A DNA stretch of 64,000 bases, taken from assembly GCA_016169945.1 (NCBI GenBank), contig JADLSH010000316.1:496001-560000 (forward strand), given 5' to 3'. The notes beneath the pieces were generated by a model that saw only the letters and a program-made list of their open reading frames with translations, was not told the DNA's origin and made no database searches. The DNA comes from Trachythela sp. YZ-2020 (Eukaryota; Cnidaria; Anthozoa; Malacalcyonacea; Clavulariidae). The position numbers and the translations under genes are program-made. Below are positions 11,051-23,421 of the stretch, piece after piece. How positions within the stretch are numbered: position 1 is the stretch's first letter; every line of letters starts with the position of its first letter.

Positions 11051-11879
11051 CAACAGGACACGCGTCATTCGATAGCTTATGACTTCCTCTTTAAAATGTA
11101 TTTAGTTTGTCCCGGTTCATATTACATATCCAAATTAATTTGCATACATGTTCATAAATTATCTAAAAATTTTACAATTATTGTTGAAATAAATCGGAAT
11201 TGCCAGAGCAAGATTTATTATTTTCGAGCAAATGTTAATACACAAATTGTAGTTTATGTAAAAAGGAATATCATTGGAAAGTTTCATTGCATTTGAAGAA
11301 GTAGAACTATTTTTTTTTATTTTTTGAAAGTCGCATGCAAAATGCCGAGATCGTTGAAATTTGATTCCCGTACGCTAAATCAATTACGAAATGCCATATA
11401 AGGTCAGTGTTGATTGCTATAAACCAATGAAAATCCGGCATCTAGGCAATGACATCACGAGGAATCGATTGCCTGTACTTTCAATACGCTAGGATGCAAA
11501 GTCGCGGAGATTTTAGGTTCCGAAGTTGTCCGAGCGTGCGCGAATTGCCGTAAAAGGCCTAGATTATGTTCTATGATTACAAATATGGTATCAAACCATA
11601 GATAAGAAAGGGGCTAAATCGGCCGCGTAGCGTTGTAAACAAACACAATTTACTTCTGTAAAGAGATCGTAAAACGCTGAATCGAACGGTGGTATTGTCA
11701 TCTACATAGCATGCACTGAACCGAAGATATGAAAACTGCAAAATTAGTGAAAATTCTAAGACGATATCGTCTTAAAATTGATACCCGCTACCAATAAAGA
11801 GTTAAGAAGTACCCCTCCAATTTAAAACCCGGCATGCACGCGCTACTATAAATTTTGAGCTGATAATTATCGATTTCGT
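11051..11879. other. No recognised feature
   Basis: AT-rich sequence with no convincing frame, repeat or RNA gene on either strand. Confidence 0.5.
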
Positions 11880-13069
11880 ATCAATATAAATTTCGTATCA
11901 TCCCCTGATATAGATAGTGAAATTCATGATAATCGTTGAAATAGAGACAAAATATTGACTTGTTTTCTTAATCCATCTTGGGTTTGATGCATCTCTTCGA
12001 TCGCAGTTTCTGTGTTTACTTAGTTTTGCATTTTCATAAGCTCTTGACAATAGTTATCCTACAGTTTATACATGTATGTTTGAATCCCAAGCAAATCCCA
12101 CGAGCTTCCTCGAGTAAAATAGAGGCGAAGTGATCCCAAAAAACGTCCAATTTCAGCTCATATTTTGGTTTCTGAGTAGCTTCATTTACTTGGTCAGCAT
12201 ACAGAGACTACCACTTCAACAATGACGAAAACAGGATGACAAACATGATTTAATCATATTCAAATTAGTGTATTGATCAGTATTACTACTGTTCCATCCT
12301 CATATTGGGTTTCCAAATTTTATAAAAACTTCATTAGTCATGCGATCTATCCCGATCTAATAGGCTACATCGGACCAGATTCATTTGACTTGTTTATCGC
12401 GTGTAAGTATATATTTCACACTGAAAAGACTCAAAACTAGCATTGAAAACCACAAAAGCCCAATAAATGTTAGGGAGCTATACCGAGTGCTGTATGGTAT
12501 GGACGTCTCCATTTCCGTTATTTCATAGGCTAATTAAGATGTGACTATTTGAAGCAATTCAACCGTTCTACTTGCAAATCAACACGCTCGTATACGTGTG
12601 AAAGAAAAAGGTAAAAACATTTTCATGCAGGCTTTCATAGCCTACAGTAGTTTACTCACTCGCACTATACTGCAAGAACTGACCTGGCGGACTTGCCTAT
12701 TAAAACATTCTTGCGTAAAGAATCTGCTGCCGTCTTTTGTATAAAGCCCCAGTCAAAGGAGAATGCAGAGAGTTGATGACAGTTGACAAGTGAGAATTTA
12801 CATGAGAGAGCATGAGAACTCTCATGCATGGCCGTAAAAATCTGCGAATAATTTAGCGCGCGAAACGGAACCCATTTACACTAAGACGGATGATCATTTA
12901 GATCGACGGATGATGCTTCTTGACGGCAGACGGTTGATCCATGCATCCCTCTAAAATCAACATTGTAAACGTACTCAATTATATGAATTGTATATATTTA
13001 CCTCTTTATTTTCCTCTTTGACTATGTGTTACTAAAAACCTAATGCCATTTTATATAACAAATATATTC
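11880..13069. repeat. Duplicated 3' flank of the papain-fold gene, copy 2
   Basis: The sequence is homologous with indels to 35155-36545. Shared blocks include CTTGGTCAGCATACAGAGA, AATGACGAAAACAGGATGAC and TCAAAACTAGCATT, in the same order and orientation. In both places the block leads into the minus-strand papain-fold gene. No coding potential is seen. Confidence 0.8.
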
Positions 13070-13608
13070 TTAAATTAAATGTAAAAGTTTTGTTTTTGCA
13101 CACTCGTCAAAAATTCTCTTGGCAAAATGTTGACAGTTTTCAAAAAACCAAGAGTATGTTTTGTTCAGCTCGTCCTTTTTATACAAATATTCGACCAAAT
13201 CGTTCATCGTTTTCCGACCTGCATCAGAATTCATTTCCACAATTGGCGTCTCTCGCTTATTCCTCCTGTAGTAATCTTTTACGTAAGTTAATTCTTTGCT
13301 TCTCTGAATGGTGATTCCTTCAGTATTCTTTTCGATAGATCACCACCAACCAGACGTTTCAAGCACAACAAACTCATGGTGCCACACTAGCTGTGTAAGC
13401 TGCCAAGAGGAAAGAGGAGTCTTGTAAACCCAAATTTTCTCAATCAATTCGCTGTCGTCAAAATGATTTTTTTCATCGCAGCTATCAGCTTTTCATCATC
13501 AATATTATAATATTTTCCTTCTCCTAAATCAGAATTGGGATCAAAATAGACTTGGCCATTCCAATCTCCACCTTTCTTGCCAGGGTTGGATGAGCTGGAA
13601 GCACCCAT
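13070..13608 (-). pseudogene. Paralogue of the papain-fold gene at 36546, inactivated
   Basis: Read on the minus strand from ATG at 13608, this is a full-length relative of the protein at 36546-37106. It starts MGASSSSNPGKKGG and keeps VYFDPNSD, WWSIEKN, GITIQRSK and the NC motif as NCQHFAKRIFDE. Two lesions break it. A 2-base insertion near 13465 (CAAAATGATT against CAATGATT) shifts the frame about 50 codons in. An in-frame TGA near 13345 replaces one tryptophan of the WWW triplet. The stop is extended to about 13070. The frameshift could be a sequencing error, but the nonsense change makes a true pseudogene likely. Confidence 0.85.
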
Positions 13609-14528
13609 CGAGCTTCTAAATTCAGTTAGGATTCTAGGGATAAAACATGTTTATAAACATACGTTTTTTATTGTATATATTGTACTACGACATAACTTCT
13701 AAATTCACGAAGGTCAATACATCACAAATTTGCAAGGATCTAGGTCAATTAGTGTTGAGACATGCATTGCATGCTATTAAACGCTTCCAGTTAAAAATTG
13801 TCTATATTTACAAGTTGATGCCTAAAGTAGTGAAAAGGAAAAATACCTTCTAATGAAAAATTCGATAAAAATATTTATTTCAGGCAAAACTGTGTCAGTT
13901 CGTTTTCTCGTTGCCGGACGTTTGGCCCACAGACATTTAGTCGACAGGGCCGAATTGGCCGACAAGATGTTTGGCAGACAGAACAATTTTGCAAAATTAT
14001 TTAATTGTTTAATTAAACACGTTAATGGATGACCTATATGACTCATACAAAACCACCCATTTTCTACTCGTCCGGCAAAACGCTGCGATAGAGCGCCGTT
14101 GAAATGAACGGATCATGCATCCATTAACCATTACGTAATCAAAAAGATGACTGGGAAATGGATTTATCGTCCTAGGTATTGCTAGTTCGTTATTGTGACT
14201 TCCCGGTTCCCTATATATATCAACATGCAGAGCTCGCAGTTTTATAATGCCATGCACTCTTCACAAACGAAGCACTTCGTTAACACCAGATTAGGCGGAC
14301 ACCACTCCTTAAAAGGCTGTGTTTGTTCGGTAATCCGCCAAATTTTCTTTTCGGTCAAACACCATTCTTTGACTGCTGGGGGTAATTATATTGGTAAACA
14401 TGGCAACCATAATTTTGAAAACTGTGTCATTGGTCATCATATCATTTGATCAGAGGAATAGTTCTGGGCAAAAAAATTCTTGAAATAGCCATTTTTAAAA
14501 AAATAATAATTTGTTGTGGTGTACCACC
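13609..14528. other. Non-coding spacer, absent from the equivalent place in unit 3
   Basis: In unit 3 only about 140 bases separate the papain-fold gene from repeat copy C. Here about 900 bases intervene, so most of this is probably inserted. Around 13905-13985 short GGCC-containing segments (TTTGGCCCACAGA, GAATTGGCCGACA, TTTGGCAGACA) repeat loosely. No gene is supported. Confidence 0.5.
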
Positions 14529-16950
14529 TTAATTGTAGTTTATTTACGCGTTCGTTGTTCCCAGTAAACCATTTCCGGGAAAGTTAATGCATCTTTGAAG
14601 TGGCTCAATCAAGCACAATATACAAGAGTCCGTACACAGATAGTGACGGAGTTTCAGTTTAAAGCTATGATAATGATCTGCCTCGGCTTAATTTCAGGAC
14701 TTCTTTCCTAGACTGTTTGACGCGCTATATTGTGTAAATACATGTTTTTAACTCGCACTCATGCATGCTAGACGCGAACTCATGAAAATTGCAAGCTTGA
14801 TTGTTGAATCAAAATGGTGTTATATTAATTCTTACGTAATATATCAACAACGCTTGTATAGTTCTAATAATACATAGAATCGAAATACATGTCATATATG
14901 ATCTCAGGAACCATTTTATGCCATAAACATAGTAGCTTAAGTAGCCCAATATACTATCTTATGCCTTATGGAAGATTTAATATAAAGCATTTAAAAATAT
15001 TTTGCATCTGTCGTAGAGGAAGCTAAACCTTCACGTTTAAGAGCTGCTACGGCCAACGGCAATGAACAGAAATAATATATAGCTAGTACGGATTTTTCTC
15101 GGTTAATAGGCTAGGGTCACTGGGTATATATATGTTTCATACTGTCATGCTACCCTTTTAGAATAAAGTCTAATCAATCTCTTCTCAAGAATCCGACTTT
15201 ATGGCATCAACGCGTATCTTCCATTTGTATATACATTAGTAACTAATGTTAAATATAACTGAGCGCTATCTAATAAAACAATCAAGATTAAGCCTAAATT
15301 TCCTTCGACTTTCGATACATACCTTTATCGTAGAGAAATTTAAACATTCACGTTTGAAAGCTGGCAGCAAATGGTATACATAGAGTAGGGTTTTTGCTCG
15401 GAAATCTGACTTATATCACTATCTTACGCTTCACTGAATTTCAATTTCAAGGTAAATAGTCTATTTCCGCGTATTGTGTATGCAGATATTTATATGCCTA
15501 TACCCCGGCGTTTGACTTCTGGGGGACTATAATCGAATGAGTGGCTTGCACATGCAAGCACAATCGGTAGCTATATTTAAACAGCCGAAGTTTCAGTTTG
15601 AAACTAGAAATGTGGTTTGATTTAATGTACATTTTAGCGAAGATTATTAATACTTTAATTAAAATAATCGCGATCGACGGAGACTGTAGTGCGAACATGC
15701 GAACATCTATCTAAAGTAAATGGCCTGTCCAAGAGTCCATAAAATATTTCCAAGAATTTACCTACTATTCTGCTCGCAATACAGAGCAACAAACGGGATT
15801 TTATTCTATGATGGATAGTATGGGATAATACAGAAAACGAGCACTTGTGTTCTGGGGGATAATTAATAGTCCTTCTACGGTCGACGAGTGGCATTCTATT
15901 CTGGCACACAGAGCAAATTAACATTGCATATAATCATTCTCTATTTCTTACTGTTACATATCGTATGTTAATGCGGAAATTAAAGCTCATTGTAAAATAG
16001 TTTACTCTGATTTTTATGTCACACACACTAATTATTGAAAGTAACAATCTGGATTTTAATCCAGATGTGTCTTTGGACTGTGTCTTTGGACTGTTTCTTT
16101 GCCTCCCATTTTAACTGTGATTTGTTCTCCATTGAAAAGTCCATTAAATTCAATATGAACCCTATAATTATGTATCCAGCAGGATTGTAAAGGAACCCGA
16201 ATAGGCAAATGACACATATCTAAATACAATAAGATTACTAATGTCCGAAAACTTCGACAATGTTTGAAGTTCTGATAATACATTAAAATATACACCATAA
16301 AGTACCATAAGGTGGCCCAAGGTACCCCAATGTCATGACTTATGATCTAAGAAATCACTTTATAATGTTACAAATTAAATAGTGTACTTCGACAACGTTT
16401 AGATGCTAGTACTAGGGTAAATATGATAACCTTTTAAACATGTCTTCTCAAGAATCCGACGATATGCCATAACTAATAAGGTCGCTATCTAACTGAGAGC
16501 TATCTTATACAACAATCAAGGTCAAGACTAAATTTCCTTCGATTTTTGATACATACCTTTATCGTAGAGGGATTTAAACATTCACGTTTGTGAGCTGGCA
16601 GCAAATGGTATATAGAGTAGGGATTTTTCTTGGAAATCTCATATTTACATCACTATCTTACGCTTCAATTTCAAGGTAAATAGGCTACTTCCGCGTATTG
16701 TCTAAAGCAGATATTTATATGCCGCTACCCTGGCGTTTGACTTCTGGGAAATCATTAATGTGAGTGGCTTCCACATGCAAGTACAATATACAGCTATCAG
16801 TATACAGTATGGGCCCGGAGTCCCAGTGTAATGCTAGAAATATGGTTTGACTGAATTGCAAAATTTTTTCGAAGATTATAATCGACGGAGACTGTAAGTG
16901 CGAATGTGCGATATAAATACAGATGCACAATCGCAGGCGTATTACTCATC
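14529..16950. repeat. Long non-coding repeat, copy B
   Basis: 14529-15890 matches 217-1573 closely, and 15890-16415 matches 2934-3402. The foldback insertion is absent, so this copy preserves the pre-insertion site. 16420-16950 repeats an internal part again (compare 15185-15700 and 38160-38735), so it contains a partial second unit. It ends at the truncated LINE copy 2. Near 16296-16330 there is a short insertion with a GGTGGCCCAAGGTACC block that copy A lacks. Confidence 0.85.
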
Positions 16951-18209
16951 ACCAATATTATTATCATCACCAATAAATCCGTAATACTGCAATTTATTCA
17001 ACAAGATAGTGTGGTCCACAGCATCGAAGGCTTTCTTAAGGTCAACAAAAACAGCTATGTTCAGGTTCCCTTCGTCCATGTTATTGAGCCAAAACATAGT
17101 ATCTTTATGTAAAGCCGTCAAAGTAGAGTGTCGAGGTCTGAAACCCGACTGCATGATTTTGTGACAATAAGTTATTATCACTTAAATATTCATAGAATTG
17201 TTTAAAAACGATTTTCTCAAAAACTTTAGCAATTACTGACAATAGAGATATTGGTCTACAATTATTTGCATCCGATCGTTCTCCGCTCTTAAAAATTGGG
17301 ACCACCCTTGCACTTTTTAGGTCATCAGGAAAGATACCACTTATTAAAGATTTATTAAAAATAATTGAAAGAGACTCGGATATGATACCTGCAACACCCT
17401 TGATCACGTTACATGGTATTTTATCTAGGCCAGATGCCTTTAAGCCTTTTTAGAGGGATATCCCTTATAGCAGCCGCAACCTGACCAGCACTAATGTGCT
17501 TAAAATTTAATTTACTTGTACTTTGATTCACATAAGTGCTTAAGGATTTAAAGTTGTACTCGGAATCTCACGGGCGAGGTCCGGTCCCAATTTAATAAAA
17601 TGTTTGTTAAAGTTTTCAGCTATAAGTTTCTTATCACTTATAATACCCAATTCGTTTTTTAAAATAACCTTTGATAGGTCTATTCAAAAAGTTATTTAGC
17701 AATTTCCACGTTTTTTTGGTGTTGCCTTTATTCGCCTCAAGGTTTTGAACAAAGTAATTTATTTTTAGCTTATTATTAACCTTGTTCCTCAGTTTACGGT
17801 ATTCAATCCAGTTTGCTTCAGAACGATTTTTGACAGCGTGCTTTTTTAAATAATCCCTACGAAACATCATGATATGCATGTCTCTAATATCGGATGTAAT
17901 CCACGGGGCATCACGATTTCTAACTCCTTTAGTTCTAATTGGCGCATGAGTATCCAAAACTCTATTAAAAAAAGCCTTCCACATTCGCCACATTTCATTA
18001 GGATCATGAAATCTGTTCAACAGTTCCCATGGTATTTTTTGTAAATCTTCTGCAAATGCATTCATGTCAAAGGTTTTATAATTACGGGTCTCAATAATCC
18101 TAGGTCGCTCGCGTGGTATTATCATACGACGCACTGCATATATCAAAGTTGACTTAATTTTACTCGAGAATACTGACGTGGAAATAGAACGTAGAATGCG
18201 GCAGAGCAA
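16942..18209 (-). mobile_element. CR1/jockey-like LINE, copy 2, truncated
   Basis: This is the same element as copy 1, on the same strand. The pieces are 18209-17634 (pre-RT linker), 17407-17105 (fingers; SARVVPIFKSGERSDANNCRPIS) and 17181-16942 (GFRPRHSTLTALH and motif A VFVDLKKAFDAVDH). It stops just after motif A, so motif B, the catalytic block and the 3' end are missing. Several frame breaks exist that copy 1 does not share. For example, a six-base insertion adds residues after IRDM at about 17875. The upstream flank to about 18455 is shared with copy 1. Confidence 0.88.
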
Positions 18210-18666
18210 AAGTTACGAGGTTTTGCGCAGTCGTGTATGGCTATGTCATCTTACATTTGAGTATATTGCTTTAAGAGGAAAATATATCTCTGGGTTTTGT
18301 AATGTTGATTTCTTTTATTCACAATATTTGTATCGTTTATTATACGCTTTTTAGACAGGATTTTTCGGACCAACTCGGACCGAATTAAGTAGTGTAATTT
18401 TACGATTTGCGACCGACGTTTTTGAAAAATTCACAAATGATGGGGGGTGTCACAACCCCCCACACCCCCACTAATGTGCGCCCCTGCATTTAGGTATAAT
18501 TAAAAAGAGGTACTTCAGCTGGTGATAACGAACGCTCAGTACAATAGTCTTTACGCAGTGGCGTAGGAACCGGGGGCACAGGGGGCACGCGTGTGCCCCA
18601 ATTTTACTTCAAAGTGCACTTTTCTCGAGCTAATACAATGGCAAAAGTACCCTGTTGTAATAGAAC

Positions 18667-18928
18667 AAATTGAGGATAGTTTCGCGTGTGCGTAAAAGAT
18701 ATAAACAAAATCTCGACGTTTCGAGCTAAAGCCCTTCGTCAGGAGAAATTAGTAGTCAGATAAACACATTACATCAGCTTTTATAGCAACGCTATAAAAG
18801 CTGTCACGTGAACAAAATATTAACCAATGAAAATAAAGTAGTCATAACAATCATAACAAAATAGAATTAATATGTAAAGTATAGCCTGCGTGCAGGCTTC
18901 GGCCCGATAAACTTTCATATTTTTTGAA
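18667..18928 (-). mobile_element. Short Penelope- or retrozyme-like insertion with hammerhead
   Basis: The duplicated block at about 10950 reads straight through, whereas here about 262 bases replace about 17 target bases. The insertion contains a hammerhead motif at its left end and a 32-base hairpin (CAGCTTTTATAGCAACG and complement, about 18766-18797). It ends in a small inverted repeat (GATAAACTTTCA/TGAAAGTTTATC). Such ribozymes are typical of Penelope-like element termini and of metazoan retrozymes. No protein frame is present. Confidence 0.65.
18706..18750 (-). ncRNA. Type I hammerhead ribozyme motif
   Basis: On the minus strand all conserved core parts are present in order: CTGACGA (18742-18736), a stem II of GGGC (18734-18731) and GCTC (18726-18723) closed by a TTTA loop, GAAAC (18722-18718), then the cleavage triplet GTC (18717-18715). 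Stem I forms from TCTC upstream and GAGA downstream. Stem II has one G.U pair and one extra A before it. Stem III is minimal, as in Penelope-type hammerheads, which are thought to cleave efficiently as dimers. Predicted cleavage follows 18715. Confidence 0.72.
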
Positions 18929-19005
18929 AGTTTATCGTTCGACGTCGCTTGCGCCGTAATTACGATCGGTTGTTTCATTTTTGTAAATATCTCCAGACGT
19001 GTTTA

Positions 19006-20084
19006 TTCCACTAAGCTAAATATATCTGGAGGACGTGCCGCTAATGTTTGCCAGGCAGAAAAGTGAAGCAAAAAACATGGCGGATTTTGGCTTGCTGACG
19101 CCATATATGGTCCCAAATGCTCATGGTAATTACCACTGACAACCGCGATACTGTGCTTTCGACGAACTCCTTCACCCTCCTGGTTTTCGCACTGTAATAT
19201 TTTATGCTTTCAACCTTTGTTTTTGAGCTAAAAATTTTTGTTGTTTTTTCTCCTAATTTTGCTTGTTTCACAAAGTCGAGGAACGATTACCTTTTTGTTC
19301 CGCTTGTGAATGCAACAATTCACTATAAAGGAAGAATATTGCTTCTCACCGGTAAGATTTGCATTCATTTTCTAGCTTTCTACTCGGCTTTCTATATACT
19401 CAGTCGACTTGGATAGAAATATTTTAAAAACAGATATAAAAAACTTGTAATGTACATAAAATCTTGTTGTTTTGATTCAGAGCTGGCCATGTTGCTTGGG
19501 CCTTTGTGTTTTTAATTAATTTTAAAAGTTTTATAGTATAATTAATTTTATACGTGCAGTCCTTTCATAAATACAGTTAATATATGGTGTCAATTGTCAA
19601 AATCCTTACACTTGCCATACATAGGCTTTGCAACACAGATTATATAGACAACTAAGTCTAAGACAAGCAACTTGTCCCTGGCAAACTTGCTAGTTTTTCC
19701 AGGTATTTTTGTAGCAGCAGTTACCTGCTGCATAGTTAAGTTTTGTAGTATTTATTATGGCTTATGAGCTAGGATACCAACAATTTCAGCACCCTCAAAA
19801 AAAGTCAGTTGATTGATGTCCTATTAAACAGATGCCCTAGTAAACAGACATCTTAGTACATTTTACTATAGTTTTTAGTTATATAAAAATAGATTTACCC
19901 ATCTTCCCCTTAGGATTGCAGAAATTCCTCCATAGTGGGAGTCTGGATCTTTTCTGGAATGACCCAATATATCTTCAAAGTGCCCTCATAATTACAAGTT
20001 AATTAACCCGTTGACTTGCCGTACCCTACCACTGACAAGTAGAATCATCTGGCATTAGACAGAGTAAAAATTATGCCAAAGTAG
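19006..20084. other. No firm gene
   Basis: Open frames at 19204-19416 (+) and 19041-19271 (-) lack homology I can recognise. A good donor-like GTAAGA occurs at about 19351 on the plus strand and could end a 5' exon, but no matching downstream exon is convincing. Confidence 0.4.
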
Positions 20085-20832
20085 CTACCTCCTCCTCAGG
20101 CCCTTTTTCCCGCGGGCGGGTGATATTTTGCTTCATGGGAAAGAGTGGACGAAGGGCCTGCCAATTAATGGTCGAAAATCAGGCATAAATGTCGACAATC
20201 GGGAATCCAAAAAAATCTGCCTGAAATATTGCCCATCACAGCGTAAAACGATATATTTTCGTGTTTCCCATCTTAGATGGGTATATTTTAAAAGTTATTG
20301 CTGAAATATGATCCATATTAATTGAAATATGAAACGTTGAATCAAAGTGTTTTTGTCCTCAGTCTCGATGGGCGACAACACCGAAAAATGCACTCAAAAT
20401 GCGAAGGGTTCAATTGACTTCAGTGATAGTGATGTCGACATCATTAATGTGTCATTCAGTATGTAGGATGAGTATGTATTTGACTACGAATATGTATAAC
20501 TTGAAAGGAAAATTATATGCAAAATAATAACAAATATGTATAACAAATCTAAAAGTATATATGTGCATTTATTTTGCCATCAGAAGCGTGACAGTTAGGG
20601 CAAAGTACAGTTAGGGCAAAGGTCCTTAGCCTTTTGTAAGAGCCTACGTTCATAAGAATCATTAACAAACTCTTTCTCCGGACGATTATAGTCAAATAGC
20701 TTCTGCCATCTTGAGAACATTAGTCAGCAGGCGCTTCCCTTCGCCTTACCCGCATTTTTTATGCCGCCCGTGCGTCCCTTCCCTAATTTTCCAAGCCCGC
20801 TCCAATTAATAAAGCGCCTGTGGAGGAGGTAG
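20085..20832. mobile_element. TIR transposon with 9-bp duplication CCAAAGTAG
   Basis: The left end CTACCTCCTCCTCAGGC pairs with the right end GCCTGTGGAGGAGGTAG. The flanks are identical CCAAAGTAG at 20076-20084 and 20833-20841. The ends resemble those of the 8792-10731 and 59912-60750 elements (consensus CTMYCTCCTCNNCAG). The interior is unrelated to those elements and has no transposase. It includes a segment (about 20395-20640) that recurs at 61028-61255. Confidence 0.9.
20395..20640. repeat. Repeat module shared with 61028-61255
   Basis: It shares ATGTCGACATCATTAA, GTCATTCAGTATGTAG, GAATATGTATAAC and GTGACAGTTAGGG with the right-hand copy, in the same order and orientation. The module lies inside a TIR element here and close to one at 59912-60750 there, so it may be a standard internal part of the family. 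No coding potential. Confidence 0.7.
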
Positions 20833-21296
20833 CCAAAGTAGGGTGCATTGTAAGCTAATGGGTTATTATTTGGATACAAAATGTAAACAAATCTGAGATG
20901 TGTGAATTGATTGTACAGTTTCAAAACCATATAAAATATTTTAATATTCAAATAGCAGAAATAATTGTGTATAGTGATGCTGTCTGGTGCACCAGAGAAA
21001 ATTTTGATCTGGCCAGAAATGAAACTGTCAAAAATGGGGCTCTGGCCAGAACTTGGAACTATGTTCTGGTCCACCCCTAGTAAGCAATTTTTATCACACC
21101 ATTGTTTATAAACATTAACAACCAAAGTAACTTTTATTGTTTCTCATTTCCATTACAGAAATGATATACAAATAACTAATGTGATATACAAATAACTAAT
21201 TTGAGCAAAAAGTATTCTTAACAGGTCATCTATTGTATCATGCATAGTTAACATAGATGTATATGATATTGTGACTATTCTCTTCTCTTTTGCAGG

Positions 21297-21508
21297 AATC
21301 ATCTGTTATAGGTACCACAAGAAATGGCACAAGGCATCAAAATGCTGAACCGGCACAGCAAAGTCATAGATCATTGGGATACAAAGTTATAGTAATACCC
21401 AGTGGCATACCGTGTTCTAACATTTCTACTATGGTGCCCATTCCAAAATGTACCGATGACAAAGGGCAAAAAGGAAGAAAAACTGATGTCAGTAGTGTTG
21501 GTTGCTAG
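21297..21508 (+). CDS. Possible terminal exon, unknown protein
   Basis: A strong acceptor (CTCTTCTCTTTTGCAG, ending about 21296) opens an uninterrupted frame that runs from ESSVIGTTRNGT to a stop at 21508. About 70 residues include a hydrophobic patch (YKVIVIPSG) and a basic tail. No family is recognised, no confident upstream exon is found, and the frame is short enough to be chance. It is listed only because the splice acceptor is unusually good. Confidence 0.2.
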
Positions 21509-22254
21509 CGAGCGCAAAATTATGTTACTAGTCTGTTACTCATTTTGGTTGTTTCACAAAGTTACTTTAAGGTTTTATGTTTCAACAGACCAAGGTCAAC
21601 TTACTGACAGATTCGTTTGGGTTTAACACCCCCTATACTTCCCCGCTCGGTATGCCACTGATAATACCATAATAACTTGATTATACAGTTTGGTTCTTAA
21701 AATTATTTACAGTACTGCTAATTAGTAATTATTCTTTGAAAATGTCAAATTAAAATAAAACAAAATTTATTACGCTGTTGTATCTTCGATTTCCAAACAT
21801 GTTGCATGTTTCACCAATTACAGAAAGGACTGTGTTATTTTGGGATAAATTCTGCAATGATGTATTTATGTAATATGTAAATGTTGTAAAGTTTTCAGTA
21901 GAGACAAAGCATAAAAAAGACGGGGGGACAAGAGAAAAACAAAAGATTTTAAGCTAGGAACACCAGAATTATGGGTGGACTGGGGGAAGTTACAAATACG
22001 ATAACGACTAGGCTTCTCGACTTATAAATACGACGATTTTATCGGATTAAAACTACCACTATAGCTCGAAGATTGTCCACCACGTTTTCCTCGTTACTTT
22101 CGAATTAACCCATTCGATCTCAAGGAATCCCAAACGAGAGGGTTAAGTAGCTTTGTTGGTTTCCTTCGAATTTGACCTGTGGTTGAAGTCCAAGCGAACC
22201 AGATTCCCACCAAAAGCGAAGAGAAAATAGAAAGCTTTTTGAACATAGAACTCG
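21509..22254. other. No recognised feature
   Basis: AT-rich sequence up to the gypsy insertion site. The insertion target is CTCG at 22251-22254. Confidence 0.4.
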
Positions 22255-22464
22255 TGTAGCGTGCCGATACTCAATAGACTTCACGAACTCGGTTTTAAAC
22301 TCTTTATTTCCCAGTTATATTACAGAGGCTACAGCCTTTCATGTGCGACCCTCTCGCTCTGAGGTGCGCGTTCACTCTCTCGTCATCGGCTCAAGTCATT
22401 GTCTAGATCATCCACTGTCCGGAAACCACATCGGTTTCACATTACATATTGTATACACGTTACA
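22255..22464 (-). repeat. 3' LTR of the gypsy element
   Basis: 210 bases that by eye match the other LTR at every position. The TGTA...TACA termini are canonical. On the coding (minus) strand this is the downstream LTR. Confidence 0.95.
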
Positions 22465-22562
22465 CCATCTCCCTACATAAAATTCTTGCCCACAAGAATT
22501 GTACATTTACAGAATTATGAATTATATAAATTACTACAACAGAGTTTGTTCTGGGAGTATTA

Positions 22563-23421
22563 TTACGCAGCAAACCCATACCGATCAGGCGCATGGACAT
22601 CTTGCCTGAGATTCCTAGGCCTAACCCGAGGGACATGTGGAGCATTTTCGCAATTAGGTTGAACGTTGTTTGCGGGAACATTGTAAACCACCTGATCGCC
22701 CCCAATTTCTCGCGCAGGGCAGACAATGTCTCCACAGTTTAATGGTGCATAACCACGCTTCAATCGATCATGATGTACCACCGTAATCTTACCTTCGATC
22801 GATTTGATTTTATAATCAACGCCTAACCGACAAACAACTTCAAACGGCCCGATCCACTTGGCCCCAAATTTCCATCCTTTGGTCTACGCAAGTAAACTGT
22901 TTCACCTGACCCGAATGGGCGCCACTTTTGCATTCTCTCTTCATTACCTTTCATTTGTTTCTCCCTTGCTCTCTCTAAGTTTACCTTTGCTACCTCTCTC
23001 ACCTCCTTAAATATCTTCCTAAGAGACTGTGTGTATTCGGATTGTGTGCTAGGGTCTTTCAGTGGGAGGCCTAGCTCTAATTCTAAGGGCAATCTCGGCG
23101 TACGACCAAAACTATCTCATATGGAGATGTTTGCAATGACTCTTGTCGACTCGTGTTGTAGGCGAAAACTACTGCGTCTAGCCATAAATCCCAATCGTTA
23201 TCGTGTTTTGTACAAAATGCCGCTAACATATCTTGCAGTGTCCTATTTTGCCGCTCTACTTGGCCGTCGCATTGAGGATGATACGCCGTTGTTCGCGTCT
23301 TGGTGATTCCCATTAAATCGCACACTTCGTGCATTAAATTACTTTCGAAGTTCGCCCTTGATCAGAGTGTAAGACAACTGGGGCCCAAATCGACTGAAAA
23401 CTTTATCGACAAGTATTTTAG
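22563..23421 (-). pseudogene. Gypsy integrase C-terminal half, frameshifted
   Basis: The pieces at 23334-23083, 23092-22823 and 22781-22563 continue the integrase. They hold the catalytic-core end with TAYHPQCDGQVERQNRTLQ (its E is the third DDE residue), then the C-terminal domain with a chromatin/GPY-type tail ending VHHDRLKRGYAPLNCG. Between 23421 and 23334 the HSDQGR block (second D) is readable only by switching frame twice within about 90 bases. Density of small indels here is the clearest sign of sequencing error in the window. Confidence 0.85.
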
